The notes: a model not told the origin generated them from the letters alone. DNA of 64,000 nt from Leptolyngbya sp. PCC 6406 (GCF_000332095.2 NZ_KI913949.1:3137715-3201714), one strand, 5' to 3'; shown: positions 1 through 8,431, counted from the stretch's first letter. Numbers and translations are program-made.

Positions 1-186
1 CGGCCCGAATTAAGAATCAGTTCAGCAATAGAGGTGAGCCTGACGCCTACCGCAGTATGCCCATTGTTTCTTGGCTTTCTGCCTAGATTCCGGTTAGGTT
101 GGGCAAAATTACGGGGAATTACTTAGGCAATGCTGCTCTTATGACACTTCTGCCCCACACCTTCCGTCGGTCTTCCGTAGGATTTT
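1..186. other. window edge, no gene seen
   Basis: No reading frame here resembles a protein. It lies downstream of the minus-strand aldo/keto reductase. No terminator or repeat was recognised. Confidence 0.5.
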
Positions 187-1374
187 CTAGGCCCCAGAGA
201 GGCGCTGCACTGCTTTGCCCTGGAGACGCTCATGGGTTGCCGCCAAGAGGGCTGGAATGCGAGCAGCATGGGGACTACTGGCCAGAACTGCCGCTAGGTC
301 TTGGGTCAGTTGGGAAACGGCCTGGGCCTGCTGACCGGGGAACCAGTGGCCCCCGTTACCCAGTAGGTTGTAGCGGGCCTGGGCATAGTCCTCCATGTCA
401 AAGGCTGTCATTAGGTTGTGTAGCCAGAGGATGATGGGGATATTGATCTGACCGGGGGTTTCTTCTGGAGTGGGAAGGCCCTGTTTCCAGGTGCGGAGCC
501 AATCCTCGCCGAGGGCCGCGATCGCAGCTTGCTCCAACCGGGCCAGAATTGGCGGCAGGATCTCCTGGGCCTGGGCCAGTAGGGGCAGGGTCTTCAAATG
601 TTCCTCAAAGTCAGAGGGCCGCGCCGCACCGATACTGAGGGTGTGGACCTGGGGATGGCTGAGGCAAAACAGGTCGTTAAACACCATGGGACTGAGAGGA
701 GCACACAGGTCCACAAGCTTTTGGGGCGGGTTGTATAAATGGCCTCCCTTGTCCGATGGGCTGATGATGAAAACCCCCATGTCATGGCGAGTGGCATCTG
801 CGATCGCACTCCAGTTGTCCTGATTGATGTAGTACCAGTGCAGATTCACATAGTCGAACTGGTCCGATGCGATCGCTTGCCGAATGACTCCAATAGGGGC
901 ATGGGTAGAGAAGCCAATGAAGCGTACCCGGCCCTGGTGCTGAAAACGGTGCGCGACCTCCAAGCAGCCCCCCGGTCGCAGCGTGTAGTCCAGCAGTTCC
1001 GATGTATTTACCCCATGGATACCGAGGAGATCCACCGTCTCCAATCCCAAATTGTCCAAGGACTCCTGAAGATGCCGCTCAAACTCCCGAGGGTTAGCGG
1101 TGGGAGACACCTTGGTCTGCACAATCAGAGTCTCCCGAGGCAGTTGGGGCAAAATGCGTCCCAACTGCACCTCCGAGGTGCCATAGCCCCGCGCCGTTTC
1201 AATATGATTAATGCCCGCCTCTAGGGCACGGTGGATGGTGGCCTCTAGATTCTCCTGGTTCTTCTGGGGAATCTCCTGGGGCGGTACATCCTTCCAGGAA
1301 TGCTGATAGCGCATTCCCCCACAGGAAAAAACGGGCATCTGAAGCTCAGTGCGACCAAAGCGACGGTATTGCAT
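187..1374 (-). CDS. aldo/keto reductase, paralogue lacking Fe-S cysteines
   Basis: 395-residue NAD(P)-dependent aldo/keto reductase. It starts MQYRRFGRTELQMP and has the barrel motifs ETARGYGTSE (near 70), VQTKV and GIHGVN, and the segment MGVFIISPSDKGG. The reading frame is open 23 codons further upstream, but that part lies in a mobile repeat, so the ATG at 1374 is chosen. The paralogue at 62074-63207 shares the whole layout, including the late GHWFPG motif, but carries two four-cysteine ferredoxin-like clusters; in this copy every one of those cysteines is gone. It should therefore work without Fe-S centres. Substrate unknown. Confidence 0.85.
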   Translation of the reverse strand: MQYRRFGRTELQMPVFSCGGMRYQHSWKDVPPQEIPQKNQENLEATIHRALEAGINHIETARGYGTSEVQLGRILPQLPRETLIVQTKVSPTANPREFERHLQESLDNLGLETVDLLGIHGVNTSELLDYTLRPGGCLEVAHRFQHQGRVRFIGFSTHAPIGVIRQAIASDQFDYVNLHWYYINQDNWSAIADATRHDMGVFIISPSDKGGHLYNPPQKLVDLCAPLSPMVFNDLFCLSHPQVHTLSIGAARPSDFEEHLKTLPLLAQAQEILPPILARLEQAAIAALGEDWLRTWKQGLPTPEETPGQINIPIILWLHNLMTAFDMEDYAQARYNLLGNGGHWFPGQQAQAVSQLTQDLAAVLASSPHAARIPALLAATHERLQGKAVQRLSGA

Positions 1375-1376
1375 GA

Positions 1377-1452
1377 TGTAGCGGTTCTCACTCGGGTTAA
1401 GTATAGACAAGGGGCTGAAGCCCCTTGTTCGCCGAAGTGTCATTAAAACTCA
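1377..1452. repeat. truncated copy of the TATAGCGGTTC miniature element
   Basis: Matches the left three quarters of the full element at 10927-11032: TGTAGCGGTTCTCACTCGGG, then the GGGGCTGAAGCCCC core. The right terminal repeat is missing. It begins two bases upstream of the aldo/keto reductase start codon, so that gene's leader lies inside the repeat. Read on the minus strand, the copy contains TATACT, a possible -10 box, about 30 bp before the ATG. Confidence 0.7.
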
Positions 1453-1470
1453 AATTTCCCTGACTGAATC

Positions 1471-2475
1471 CTAGCTTCCTAGCCCACAAGCAATGGGATA
1501 GAGGAGGTATTCCAGAAAAAAGAGTTGCCAAATGAATTGGTAAAAGGCCGTGAAGGATAGGGGACATTTGAGGGTGTCCGAGCCTCCGCTCTGATCGGGC
1601 CAAGATACCCGACGACTGCGCCACCAAAACAGCGCCAATATCACGCCATGGGCCACGAGTAAAAATACCCCATTCAGCCCCGGAATCCAGGGAGCGGCTA
1701 GGGCCAGCCCCAGATAACAGGCCGTAAGAATCCAGCGAGCCAGGTTAAACACCCGCTGCTGACCCAGTCGCACTGTGAAGGTGGCAATGTTGTAGCGGAG
1801 GTCGCCCTCTAGGTCAGGAATGTCCTTGAAAATGGCAATCACGATGCTGAACACTAGCACAAAGGCCGTCAGTGCCCAGATTTTTGCCGGAACCACCAAG
1901 GGCAGTCCCAATTGTTCGCTGTAGTGGAGAAATAGCCCCAAATTCACCACCGCCCCCCGCACCGTCAAGATGCAAATAGAGGCCCAAAAGGGAAACCGTT
2001 TTAGTCGTATGGGGGGCAGAGAGTAGGCGGTGCCAATGGCAAGGCTGATCAGGATAGTCCCCAGCAGAAACCAGCCCCCTAGGGCCGCTAGAACTGTACT
2101 CAAAAATCCCGCAAACCCCACGATCCACCAGCCATCCTGCCGGGAAAATTCCCCCGAAGCGATGGGCAACTGGGGCTTGTTAATCCGGTCGATCTCCACA
2201 TCGTGGATCTGATTCAGACCCACGATATAGACATTGCCCGCCAGACAGGCGATCAGGGGCAAAATCAGCGAGAAGGGGTTGACTGCGGGGGGGGCGGTGA
2301 GAACGGTACTGTAGACCACCGTCCACGCGATCGCAAATACCCCAATCACGCTTAGGCTCGTGCCCACAATCGTATGGGGACGAGAAAACTTCCAAAAGGC
2401 CGTCAGCCAGGGTAACGGGGTGCTAAACAGGCTGAGTTGAGAGGGGGAAGGTTTAGGGGAAAGACTTTGGCCCAT
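1471..2475 (-). CDS. hpt: homogentisate phytyltransferase
   Basis: 334-residue UbiA-family membrane prenyltransferase, expected to join phytyl diphosphate to homogentisate, the committed step of tocopherol synthesis. The first aspartate-rich motif is NQIHDVEIDRINKP (about 107-120), the second is KDIPDLEGD (about 218-226), and eight or nine hydrophobic helices surround them. The N-terminal SRPHTIVGTS segment is characteristic of the phytyl/solanesyl homogentisate branch. It ends just beyond the truncated repeat and may share a transcript with the aldo/keto reductase. A related quinone prenyltransferase is the main alternative. Confidence 0.88.
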   Translation of the reverse strand: MGQSLSPKPSPSQLSLFSTPLPWLTAFWKFSRPHTIVGTSLSVIGVFAIAWTVVYSTVLTAPPAVNPFSLILPLIACLAGNVYIVGLNQIHDVEIDRINKPQLPIASGEFSRQDGWWIVGFAGFLSTVLAALGGWFLLGTILISLAIGTAYSLPPIRLKRFPFWASICILTVRGAVVNLGLFLHYSEQLGLPLVVPAKIWALTAFVLVFSIVIAIFKDIPDLEGDLRYNIATFTVRLGQQRVFNLARWILTACYLGLALAAPWIPGLNGVFLLVAHGVILALFWWRSRRVSWPDQSGGSDTLKCPLSFTAFYQFIWQLFFLEYLLYPIACGLGS

Positions 2476-2782
2476 AGAGCAGTCACAGATACCGTTATCA
2501 TGGCGTGCCTTTCAGCTTATCTGGCTGGCGTACAGTTGGGGGTAAATACAATCACGGTGTTACAGGGTTACCCGATTTTCGTAGCCCGGTCTTAAAAAGC
2601 CTGCTTCCATAGCAGGAGTCACTATCGTTAGGGACGTGCGTCTAAATAAAGTACCGGAACCGTTGAGCACTGTTAGGGTGCATAGCGCTAAGGCGCGGCT
2701 TCGCCCACGCGAAGCAATGCACCAATAGGCAAGGTGGCAATTGGTACCTTATTTTCTTGCGAGTCCCTTAGTACATTCAAAG
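2476..2782. other. intergenic region with small hairpins
   Basis: Upstream of the phytyltransferase. GC-rich hairpin-forming sequence around 2685-2715 (GGCGCGGCTTCGCCCACGCG) resembles common cyanobacterial interspersed repeats. No open frame is supported. Confidence 0.5.
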
Positions 2783-2824
2783 CCAGTTTAGAACAAGGGG
2801 CTTAAGCCCCTTGTTCTAAACTGG
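2783..2824. repeat. 42-bp perfect palindrome
   Basis: The sequence is its own reverse complement over 42 bases, centred on CTTAAG at 2803/2804. Its core GGGGCTTAAGCCCC is the core of the miniature elements at 1377, 10927 and 52534. It supplies the last two codons and the TAG stop of the DUF2288 gene. As RNA it would be a long hairpin and might end or stabilise that transcript, though no T-tract follows. Confidence 0.9.
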
Positions 2825-3133
2825 AGGGCCACTGCTACCAAGGGCCGGGTCTTGGATCAGTACATAGGGCTGCACGATTAGCGCCTGGAACTGGCGACTG
2901 CGATCTCGATCCCACTCCGTCAACTGCTCTGCCGTCGGCTTCGTCACTAGGGCTTCCCGAATCCAGCGGTTGACGGCAGTGACATTATCCCCTGCGATTG
3001 CCAGCCCCACATCTACCAGATCCAGCCCCGGATTCACAATCACCAAATTGTCCCGCGCCGCATGGGGTAGCAGATTGTGCCACTCTACCGGACCCACCAT
3101 ATTAGTTAATTCAGTTCGTAAGTCTTGGGTCAT
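2816..3133 (-). CDS. DUF2288 family protein
   Basis: 105-residue soluble protein starting MTQDLRTELTN. The segments VEWHNLLPHA, LVIVNPGLDLVDVGLAIA and LIVQPYVLIQ match my recollection of DUF2288, small proteins of unknown function common in cyanobacteria and proteobacteria. The longer frame begins in a CCTCCGTC-type simple repeat, so the ATG at 3133 is preferred. It follows plsC on the same strand by 59 bp and may be the last gene of a fabD-plsC-DUF2288 transcript. Its final codons lie in a palindrome. Confidence 0.75.
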   Translation of the reverse strand: MTQDLRTELTNMVGPVEWHNLLPHAARDNLVIVNPGLDLVDVGLAIAGDNVTAVNRWIREALVTKPTAEQLTEWDRDRSRQFQALIVQPYVLIQDPALGSSGPPV

Positions 3134-3143
3134 GGTCAAGTTT

Positions 3144-3192
3144 TCCGTTCTCCGTCCTCCGCCCTCCGTCATTCCCTTTCCGCCCTCCGTCC
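3144..3192. repeat. pyrimidine-rich simple repeat CCGCCCTCCGTC
   Basis: Imperfect iterations of TCCGTC/CCGCCCTCCGTC fill the gap between plsC and the DUF2288 gene. No gene was seen. Confidence 0.7.
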
Positions 3193-3834
3193 TTACCGTC
3201 CCAACCCATGCAAATCATGGATCGCTTCGGTACAACGTTGGGTGGTGGCCTCCAGAGCTGCGCGATCGCTAGAGGTGGGAGGCGGCAGGGGCTCACCGAT
3301 GCGCACAGTAACGGGCACTGGGCGGGGAAATTTACTACCCTTTGGCAAAATCCGGTGGGTGCCCCAGAGGCTCACGGGGAGCAACGGTACCTGGGCTTTG
3401 GCGGCGAGCAACGCTGCCCCCAGTTTCGGATCGGGGATGTGCCCGTCTCCCGTGCGGGTGCCCTGGAGAAATACCCCCACAGCCCAGCCCTGCTCTAGCT
3501 GGGTCAACGCGGCTCGGATGGCGCTCCGATCCGCCGTACCCCGCTTGACGGGATAGGCTCCATAGAGCTGAATGGCGGGACCGAGGAGGGGCACTCGGAA
3601 TAGCTCCTCCTTGGCCATGAAGGACACGGGCCGCCCCACACAGTTAGATAACATTGGCGGATCAAAGTCACTGGCATGATTGGCCACTACCAGTAATGGT
3701 CCCTGCCGAGGTACCCGTTCCACACCATAGATGCGCCCGCGAAAGTAGGCGTGGAGAACCGGACTGACCACCGACCACTTGAACAGGTGATACAGCATCA
3801 GACTGATGGGTGGTTCGCGATCGCGGCCCGCCAT
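3193..3834 (-). CDS. plsC: 1-acyl-sn-glycerol-3-phosphate acyltransferase
   Basis: 213-residue PlsC-family acyltransferase making phosphatidic acid from lysophosphatidate. Catalytic motif NHASDFD (NHx4D) is followed by the substrate motif FLQGTRTGDG, a variant of FPEGTRS with glutamine in place of glutamate. The ATG at 3834 lies one base past the fabD stop; the end of fabD (GGAGGC) serves as its Shine-Dalgarno, so the two are translationally coupled. Membrane-associated lipid synthesis fits the fabD neighbour. Confidence 0.88.
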   Translation of the reverse strand: MAGRDREPPISLMLYHLFKWSVVSPVLHAYFRGRIYGVERVPRQGPLLVVANHASDFDPPMLSNCVGRPVSFMAKEELFRVPLLGPAIQLYGAYPVKRGTADRSAIRAALTQLEQGWAVGVFLQGTRTGDGHIPDPKLGAALLAAKAQVPLLPVSLWGTHRILPKGSKFPRPVPVTVRIGEPLPPPTSSDRAALEATTQRCTEAIHDLHGLGR

Positions 3835-3835
3835 A

Positions 3836-4726
3836 TTAGCCTCCAAAGGCTTCAACCTGGGCCAGGGTTCCCACATTGGCTAGGGTCAGTCCCTTGCAGG
3901 TGCGTTTAATCAACCCCGTCAGCACCGCTCCCGGCCCCACTTCCACCACCTTGTCTATGGCCAGATCCGGCAGGGCCAGGGAAATCTCCCGCCAGCGCAC
4001 CGGCCCCGTCATTTGCGCCGCCAGCCGTTGCTTCAGCACTGCGCTATCCGTGGCCGGGGTAGGGTCCACGTTGGAAAGGAGGGGCACTTGGGCCGAGGCA
4101 AATTCCACCGCCTCCAACACGTCCTGAAATTCTCGGGCCGCCGGAGCAATCAGGGGCGAGTGAAAGGCTCCGCTGACATTCAGCTTCACCGCCCGCTTAC
4201 TCTTCACCGTCTCCATAATCTGCTCCACCGCCTCGATAGTGCCGGAGATCACGACCTGTCCCGGATTGTTGTCATTGGCCAGCACTACTCCCTCAGTGGC
4301 CGCGATCGCATCATCCAACGCCTCCCGATCAAAGCCCATCAGCGCCGCCATGATGCCCTGGGAAGACTGGGCCATCAATTCTGCCCGCCGCTGCACTAAC
4401 CGCAGCCCCACGGAAAAGTCAAACACCCCGGCAGCATAGAGGGCCACATATTCCCCCAAGCTATGCCCCGCTACCACCTCGGGGCTAAAGCCCCGCTCCC
4501 GCAGCAGATCCACCAGCAGACTCTCAATCACGTATAGACAAGGCTGGGTATACAGCGTATTCGAGACCTTATCATCTTCGCTCTGGCATATCTGTGGCAC
4601 CGACCAGCTCAGAATATCCGCCGCGATCGCAAACCGCGCCTCGGCTAGGGGCAAGGTCACTAAATCCGCCCCCATGCCCACCGACTGCGATCCCTGACCG
4701 GGGAATACCCACGCTGTTTTTGCCAT
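3836..4726 (-). CDS. fabD: malonyl-CoA:ACP transacylase
   Basis: 296-residue FabD, which loads malonyl groups onto acyl carrier protein for fatty acid elongation. The N-terminal FPGQGSQSVGMG oxyanion loop and the nucleophile elbow GHSLGEY are intact, and the late catalytic histidine is in GAFHSPL. The start is MAKTAWVFPGQG at 4726; the upstream 19 codons of open frame have no homology. It is followed with almost no gap by plsC. fabH and plsX, often beside it elsewhere, are absent here. Confidence 0.95.
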   Translation of the reverse strand: MAKTAWVFPGQGSQSVGMGADLVTLPLAEARFAIAADILSWSVPQICQSEDDKVSNTLYTQPCLYVIESLLVDLLRERGFSPEVVAGHSLGEYVALYAAGVFDFSVGLRLVQRRAELMAQSSQGIMAALMGFDREALDDAIAATEGVVLANDNNPGQVVISGTIEAVEQIMETVKSKRAVKLNVSGAFHSPLIAPAAREFQDVLEAVEFASAQVPLLSNVDPTPATDSAVLKQRLAAQMTGPVRWREISLALPDLAIDKVVEVGPGAVLTGLIKRTCKGLTLANVGTLAQVEAFGG

Positions 4727-4904
4727 GATTGATACTGAAATATTTGCTGACGGCCCGTCGATGCAACATACTGCAACGCCCATTCCTCACTTTCTCAGCA
4801 AATGGTCCTTTAGCAAAGAGCCGAACGGAGGCTTGGCAGGCCCCTCCACCCCCATGCCATGCTGTTAAACAGAAAGATTAAACCGAGGATCTTGATTCCC
4901 CACC

Positions 4905-5522
4905 ATGCTCAACCAAGGCATTGCCGCATTACTCGCCCTGCTCCTAGGGCTCCTAGGGGGGATTGCCCCCGCTCTAGCCGACCCAGACCTAGCCACCGCC
5001 ACCTTTGCCGGGGGCTGCTTTTGGTGCATGGAGCAGCCCTTTGATGCCATGGCAGGCGTTGTCGCGACCACCGCTGGCTATACCGGCGGTGAATTAGAGA
5101 ATCCCAGCTATGGCCAAGTTTCTGCCGGGGGCACAGGGCATCTAGAGGCGGTGCAGGTACAGTATGACCCAGCCCAAGTCAGCTATGAAGCACTATTGGC
5201 GGTGTTTTGGCACAATGTCGATCCCCTGGATAGTCGAGGCCAGTTTTGCGACCAGGGTAGCCAGTATCGCGCCGCCATCTTCTACCACGACGAGACTCAG
5301 CACCGTCTCGCTACCCAGTCCAAAGTGGAGCTAGAGCAATCCGGTCAATTTGATCAGCCCCTAGCCCCAGAGGTGCGCCCAGCCCAGCCCTTCTATGCCG
5401 CTGAGGACTACCACCAAAACTATTACCAGACCCATCCTGTGCGCTACAAGGTCTATCGGTTTGGCTGTGGCCGCGATCAGCGCCTCTCTCAGCTCTGGGG
5501 AGACAGGGGCAGCCACGAATAG
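4905..5522 (+). CDS. msrA: exported peptide-methionine (S)-sulfoxide reductase
   Basis: 205-residue MsrA repairing methionine-S-sulfoxide in proteins. Residues 1-25 form a signal peptide (hydrophobic core, then PALADPD), so the enzyme should act in the periplasm or thylakoid lumen. The catalytic cysteine is in GGCFWCME (about 36-43). The substrate-pocket segments GHLEAVQVQYDP, QFCDQGSQYRAAIF and AEDYHQNYY are all present. It is transcribed away from fabD across a 178-bp gap. Confidence 0.93.
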   Translation: MLNQGIAALLALLLGLLGGIAPALADPDLATATFAGGCFWCMEQPFDAMAGVVATTAGYTGGELENPSYGQVSAGGTGHLEAVQVQYDPAQVSYEALLAVFWHNVDPLDSRGQFCDQGSQYRAAIFYHDETQHRLATQSKVELEQSGQFDQPLAPEVRPAQPFYAAEDYHQNYYQTHPVRYKVYRFGCGRDQRLSQLWGDRGSHE

Positions 5523-5611
5523 CCCCAATTTTTCTCTGTTTGTCGTATATTAAGAACCATGAAGGCCATCGTTCTCCTGTCGCGGGAAAGCGGTGCTTCT
5601 TAGTGATGATT

Positions 5612-5657
5612 GCCAGGATTGCTGCCCTGATGGGTAGACCTTCCTGGCTTTTTCTTT
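5612..5657 (+). terminator. rho-independent terminator between msrA and small ORF
   Basis: GCCAGGA (5612) pairs with TCCTGGC (ending 5648). An inner CTGCCC/GGGTAG helix closes on TGAT, and TTTTTCTTT follows. It lies 90 bp beyond msrA and 26 bp before the 46-codon ORF, so it could end msrA transcripts or act as a conditional terminator. Confidence 0.7.
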
Positions 5658-5682
5658 ACGGGACTTATTTAGGAATAACCCC

Positions 5683-5823
5683 ATGGCCGATAAGCAAACA
5701 ATTCAAAAGCACCTAGCCCTGACCTCTACCATCAAGCTCAGCGCCAGCACTCCCCGCGCCCAAGGGGATGACGCCCGCAAAGGCAGAATCATGGATCACA
5801 TCAGAAAAAGCCGAGGTCAGTAG
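5683..5823 (+). CDS. 46-residue basic protein, unrecognised
   Basis: Reads MADKQTIQKHLALTSTIKLS, continues with SASTPRAQGDDARKGRIMDH, and ends with a double stop TAGTAAG. AGGA lies 10 bp upstream of the ATG. The product is rich in Lys, Arg and Ser, with no cysteine or membrane segment. I recognise no family. Composition and codon use look like real coding sequence rather than repeat, but size leaves doubt. It follows a terminator hairpin and precedes a dispersed repeat. Confidence 0.5.
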   Translation: MADKQTIQKHLALTSTIKLSASTPRAQGDDARKGRIMDHIRKSRGQ

Positions 5824-5966
5824 TAAGCCCCGGCCCCCCTGGGCTGGAGGGCCAAACCGTCATCGTTAATTGGCCAGCTCTCTACAACGGTCCTGTCACC
5901 CATCCCCTTCCTGTCACCCGCTGCCTTGGGCGCGGAAACCGCGCCCCTACCCTGTCTCCCCATTAC

Positions 5967-6220
5967 GGGTCACCCGGCGACAAGGGCAACCACCCTATGC
6001 CCTCTGGGCAAGCTCCGCCCTAGCGTTAGCCTTAGCGTAGCCATGCCGGAGGCTATTGCCCGAAGGGCTATACGACCCGCTCAGGACAGGCAAGGGATTG
6101 CCCCTACGGTATTAACCTCAATCCTGGATTTCCCGGCACTGGGTAGGGCGGGTTTTGAGCCTACCATTTGGGATTTCCCAGTAGACACGAGCTAAACACG
6201 CCCCTACGGGATTTACCCCA
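5967..6220 (+). repeat. 250-bp dispersed repeat, copy A
   Basis: Nearly the same sequence occurs inverted at 29761-30015: shared blocks include GGGCAACCACCCTATGCCCT, GACAGGCAAGGGATTGCCCC and CGGCACTGGGTAGGGCGGGT. Internal copies of AGCGTAGCC/GGAGGC are typical cyanobacterial interspersed repeats. No coding function is apparent. The rest of 5824-6301 is low-complexity sequence without a gene. Confidence 0.85.
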
Positions 6221-6257
6221 ATACCCCATCACCCCAATACCCCATCACCCCATCACT
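6216..6257. repeat. octamer tandem repeat ACCCCAAT/ACCCCATC
   Basis: Five 8-bp units follow repeat copy A. The same kind of tract, longer and inverted, flanks copy B at 29642-29766, so the array and the 250-bp repeat travel together. Confidence 0.85.
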
Positions 6258-6301
6258 CCCCTCCATCACCTGTTACCTAAAACCTGTCACCTATCCCCCC
6301 C

Positions 6302-7891
6302 TCAAACCGCAGTCGATTCCTCGGGATCGACCAGGACGGATTGAAGGATCAGCGATAAATCATCCTTGAGTTGTCCCGCCCGCATCAGTTCTGCATAGGT
6401 GTTGGCCTCGATGGCTAACAGTTCCGCTTTGAACTCTTGTAGGGCGAAGGATTGTAGGTCGGGATGTTGGCGCTGGAGAACGTTAATTTCCGCCTGGATC
6501 TGCTCAATTTTTTCCTTTACCAAGACAATTTGGGTCTGGCAAAAGTCTAGGTCAAGCTCCTGCGATCGCAACACCTGTTGCAGCCGCACCAATACCCGAT
6601 TGAGGGCAATGCGCCGCGCCACCTGCTGAGCATAGTGCTGACGTAGAGGCTGATCCCCCAAAAGGCCCAAGGCCGTCAGCAGGGGCTTGGTGGTTAACCC
6701 CTGCACCAACAGGGTGAACAGCATCACCCCAAATACGATGGCAATAATATCTTCCCGCTCTGGGATCGCAGCGGGCACACTCAGCGCTAGGGCCACCGCC
6801 ACCGATCCTCGCAGTCCCCCCCACCACAGCACGACCTGCCCCCGGCCACTGATGTCTGCCCCAAACCGATTACTGATCAAGCCCAGCCCAAAAATACTGA
6901 TGGCCCGAACCCCGATGATGACCGAGATCGCGATCAAAATTGTCGGCAAATTTTCCCCTAGACCCGCAAATACCACCTGATCGCCAATCAACAAAAAGAC
7001 AATTGAATTGACCAGAAACGCCACAAAATCCCAAAACTCCGACACCACCAGCCGCGTTCGGGGATTCATACCAATGCGGGAGCCAAAATTACCTAAAATC
7101 AGCCCCGTGGTCACCACCGCAATCACACCAGAGCCTTGAAGCTGCTCCGCGATCAAATAGGTGCCATAGGCCGCCACTAAAGTGAGGGATTGTTCCACCA
7201 AGGGCAGGTCAAAGCGCTGGGTCAGAAAGGAGAGACCAAAGCCAATCAGCCCCCCCACGCTGACCCCAATGGCCACAAACACTACAAACCGGATGACCGT
7301 CACCGAAATCTCAAATTGATCACTCCCCAAGGCCAACCCCAACAATAGGTTGAAGGCCACTACCGCCACACCATCGTTAAATAGGCTTTCCCCCTCCATC
7401 AGGGTGGTGAGCCGTCTATCCACCCCAAAATCTCGGAACAGGGCCACCACTGAAACTGGATCGGTAGCGGCAAGACTAGCCCCCACCAAGAGAGCCGTCG
7501 CCAAGGACACCCCAGCGAACTCCCGGAGCCCCCAGAACAGCCCGCCCACACAAATGACTACTCCCCCAACGGCATAGAGTCCAATGGGCAGGAGATCACG
7601 TCGCAGGTTTGCCCACTGAATATTCCAGGCAGCCTCAAACAGCAGCGGCGGCAAAAAAATAAACAGGATTAGCTCTGGGGAAAGGTTGATAAAGCGCACA
7701 TCCAGAACCGCCAGCCCTAACCCCACCAGCAACAGCAACAGGGTATAGGGGATACTGCGCAACCATGAGATTGCCCGTGACAGGGTGGCCACTCCCAAGG
7801 CAACAGACAGCACCAACAAAAACTGGCGTAATCCTGCTTCAATGGCTGGAGTATCCATCGTAGTTTCCATCAATACCAGGGAAAAACTCAC
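6302..7891 (-). CDS. CPA1-family Na+(K+)/H+ antiporter
   Basis: 529-residue membrane antiporter of the NhaP/NhaS type. Helix motifs ASLAATDPVSVVALFRDFG (about 139-157) and LMEGESLFNDGVAVVAF (about 163-179) carry the Asp pair used for ion exchange. About 12 transmembrane segments cover residues 20-405. A cytoplasmic tail of about 120 residues follows, predicted helical and probably coiled coil (LDFCQTQIVLVKEKIEQIQ). ATGs at residues 8 and 12 are alternative starts. It should act in pH and salt homeostasis; whether Na+ or K+ is moved cannot be read from sequence. Confidence 0.88.
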   Translation of the reverse strand: MSFSLVLMETTMDTPAIEAGLRQFLLVLSVALGVATLSRAISWLRSIPYTLLLLLVGLGLAVLDVRFINLSPELILFIFLPPLLFEAAWNIQWANLRRDLLPIGLYAVGGVVICVGGLFWGLREFAGVSLATALLVGASLAATDPVSVVALFRDFGVDRRLTTLMEGESLFNDGVAVVAFNLLLGLALGSDQFEISVTVIRFVVFVAIGVSVGGLIGFGLSFLTQRFDLPLVEQSLTLVAAYGTYLIAEQLQGSGVIAVVTTGLILGNFGSRIGMNPRTRLVVSEFWDFVAFLVNSIVFLLIGDQVVFAGLGENLPTILIAISVIIGVRAISIFGLGLISNRFGADISGRGQVVLWWGGLRGSVAVALALSVPAAIPEREDIIAIVFGVMLFTLLVQGLTTKPLLTALGLLGDQPLRQHYAQQVARRIALNRVLVRLQQVLRSQELDLDFCQTQIVLVKEKIEQIQAEINVLQRQHPDLQSFALQEFKAELLAIEANTYAELMRAGQLKDDLSLILQSVLVDPEESTAV

Positions 7892-7998
7892 GCAATCATC
7901 GGCTCCACACCACTGCCCCCATATATTAGACAGGATCAGGAGACTTCATCTTGGAGCCGGTCCAATGGTTGGGGGGAGCCCCTGCCGGGTTCTGAAGC

Positions 7999-8024
7999 AA
8001 AAAAAAGGCGGGCCTTAGCCCGCC
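7999..8024 (-). terminator. rbc operon terminator
   Basis: On the minus strand GGCGGGC-TAAG-GCCCGCC is followed by eight T (A-run 7999-8006). It lies 40 bp beyond the rbcS stop, the expected place for the end of the rbcLXS transcript. Confidence 0.85.
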
Positions 8025-8063
8025 TTAGCGTTTTTGTGAGGGATGACCTAGCGGTCAAGTTCC

Positions 8064-8411
8064 CTAGTAGCGATAGGATCCAGAGGTCGCACCGGGTTTG
8101 TGAACGATGAAGCTGAGAATTTGGCACTGCTTCACGTTGTCAAAGCCCACAACCCGAACGAAACAATTGGAGTATTCGGAGCGGCAAGCCTGAACTTCAC
8201 TCAGCACTTCCGAGGTGCTAGTGGCCTTGAACAGGGGCAACTTCCACATGGTCCAGTAGTAAATCTCGGGGTCGGAGGTTTCGTTGAATTCCACCGCAGG
8301 AATGTAGCCCATATTCAGGATATAGGCGATTTGGCGCTCAATTTGAGCATCCGTCAGGGGGGGAAGGTAGGAGAGAGTTTCGTAACGACGCTCTTTTGGC
8401 AGAGTCTTCAT
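8064..8411 (-). CDS. rbcS: RuBisCO small subunit
   Basis: 115-residue form IB small subunit. It starts [19 protein letters not shown] and contains [11 protein letters not shown] and the C-terminal [17 protein letters not shown]. Eight copies cap the L8 core of the CO2-fixing enzyme, which sits in carboxysomes. It is the last gene of rbcL-rbcX-rbcS, just before a strong terminator. Confidence 0.97.
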   Translation of the reverse strand: MKTLPKERRYETLSYLPPLTDAQIERQIAYILNMGYIPAVEFNETSDPEIYYWTMWKLPLFKATSTSEVLSEVQACRSEYSNCFVRVVGFDNVKQCQILSFIVHKPGATSGSYRY

Positions 8412-8431
8412 GGTGTCCTCGATAGTGATAC

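Noticed and set aside
5540-5610. Possible glutamine (glnA) riboswitch suggested by ATCGTTCTCC before a small ORF
   Set aside because: The conserved downstream blocks (GGAAGTAGG-like and GAAGGAACGC-like) are missing; only the terminator hairpin is supported.
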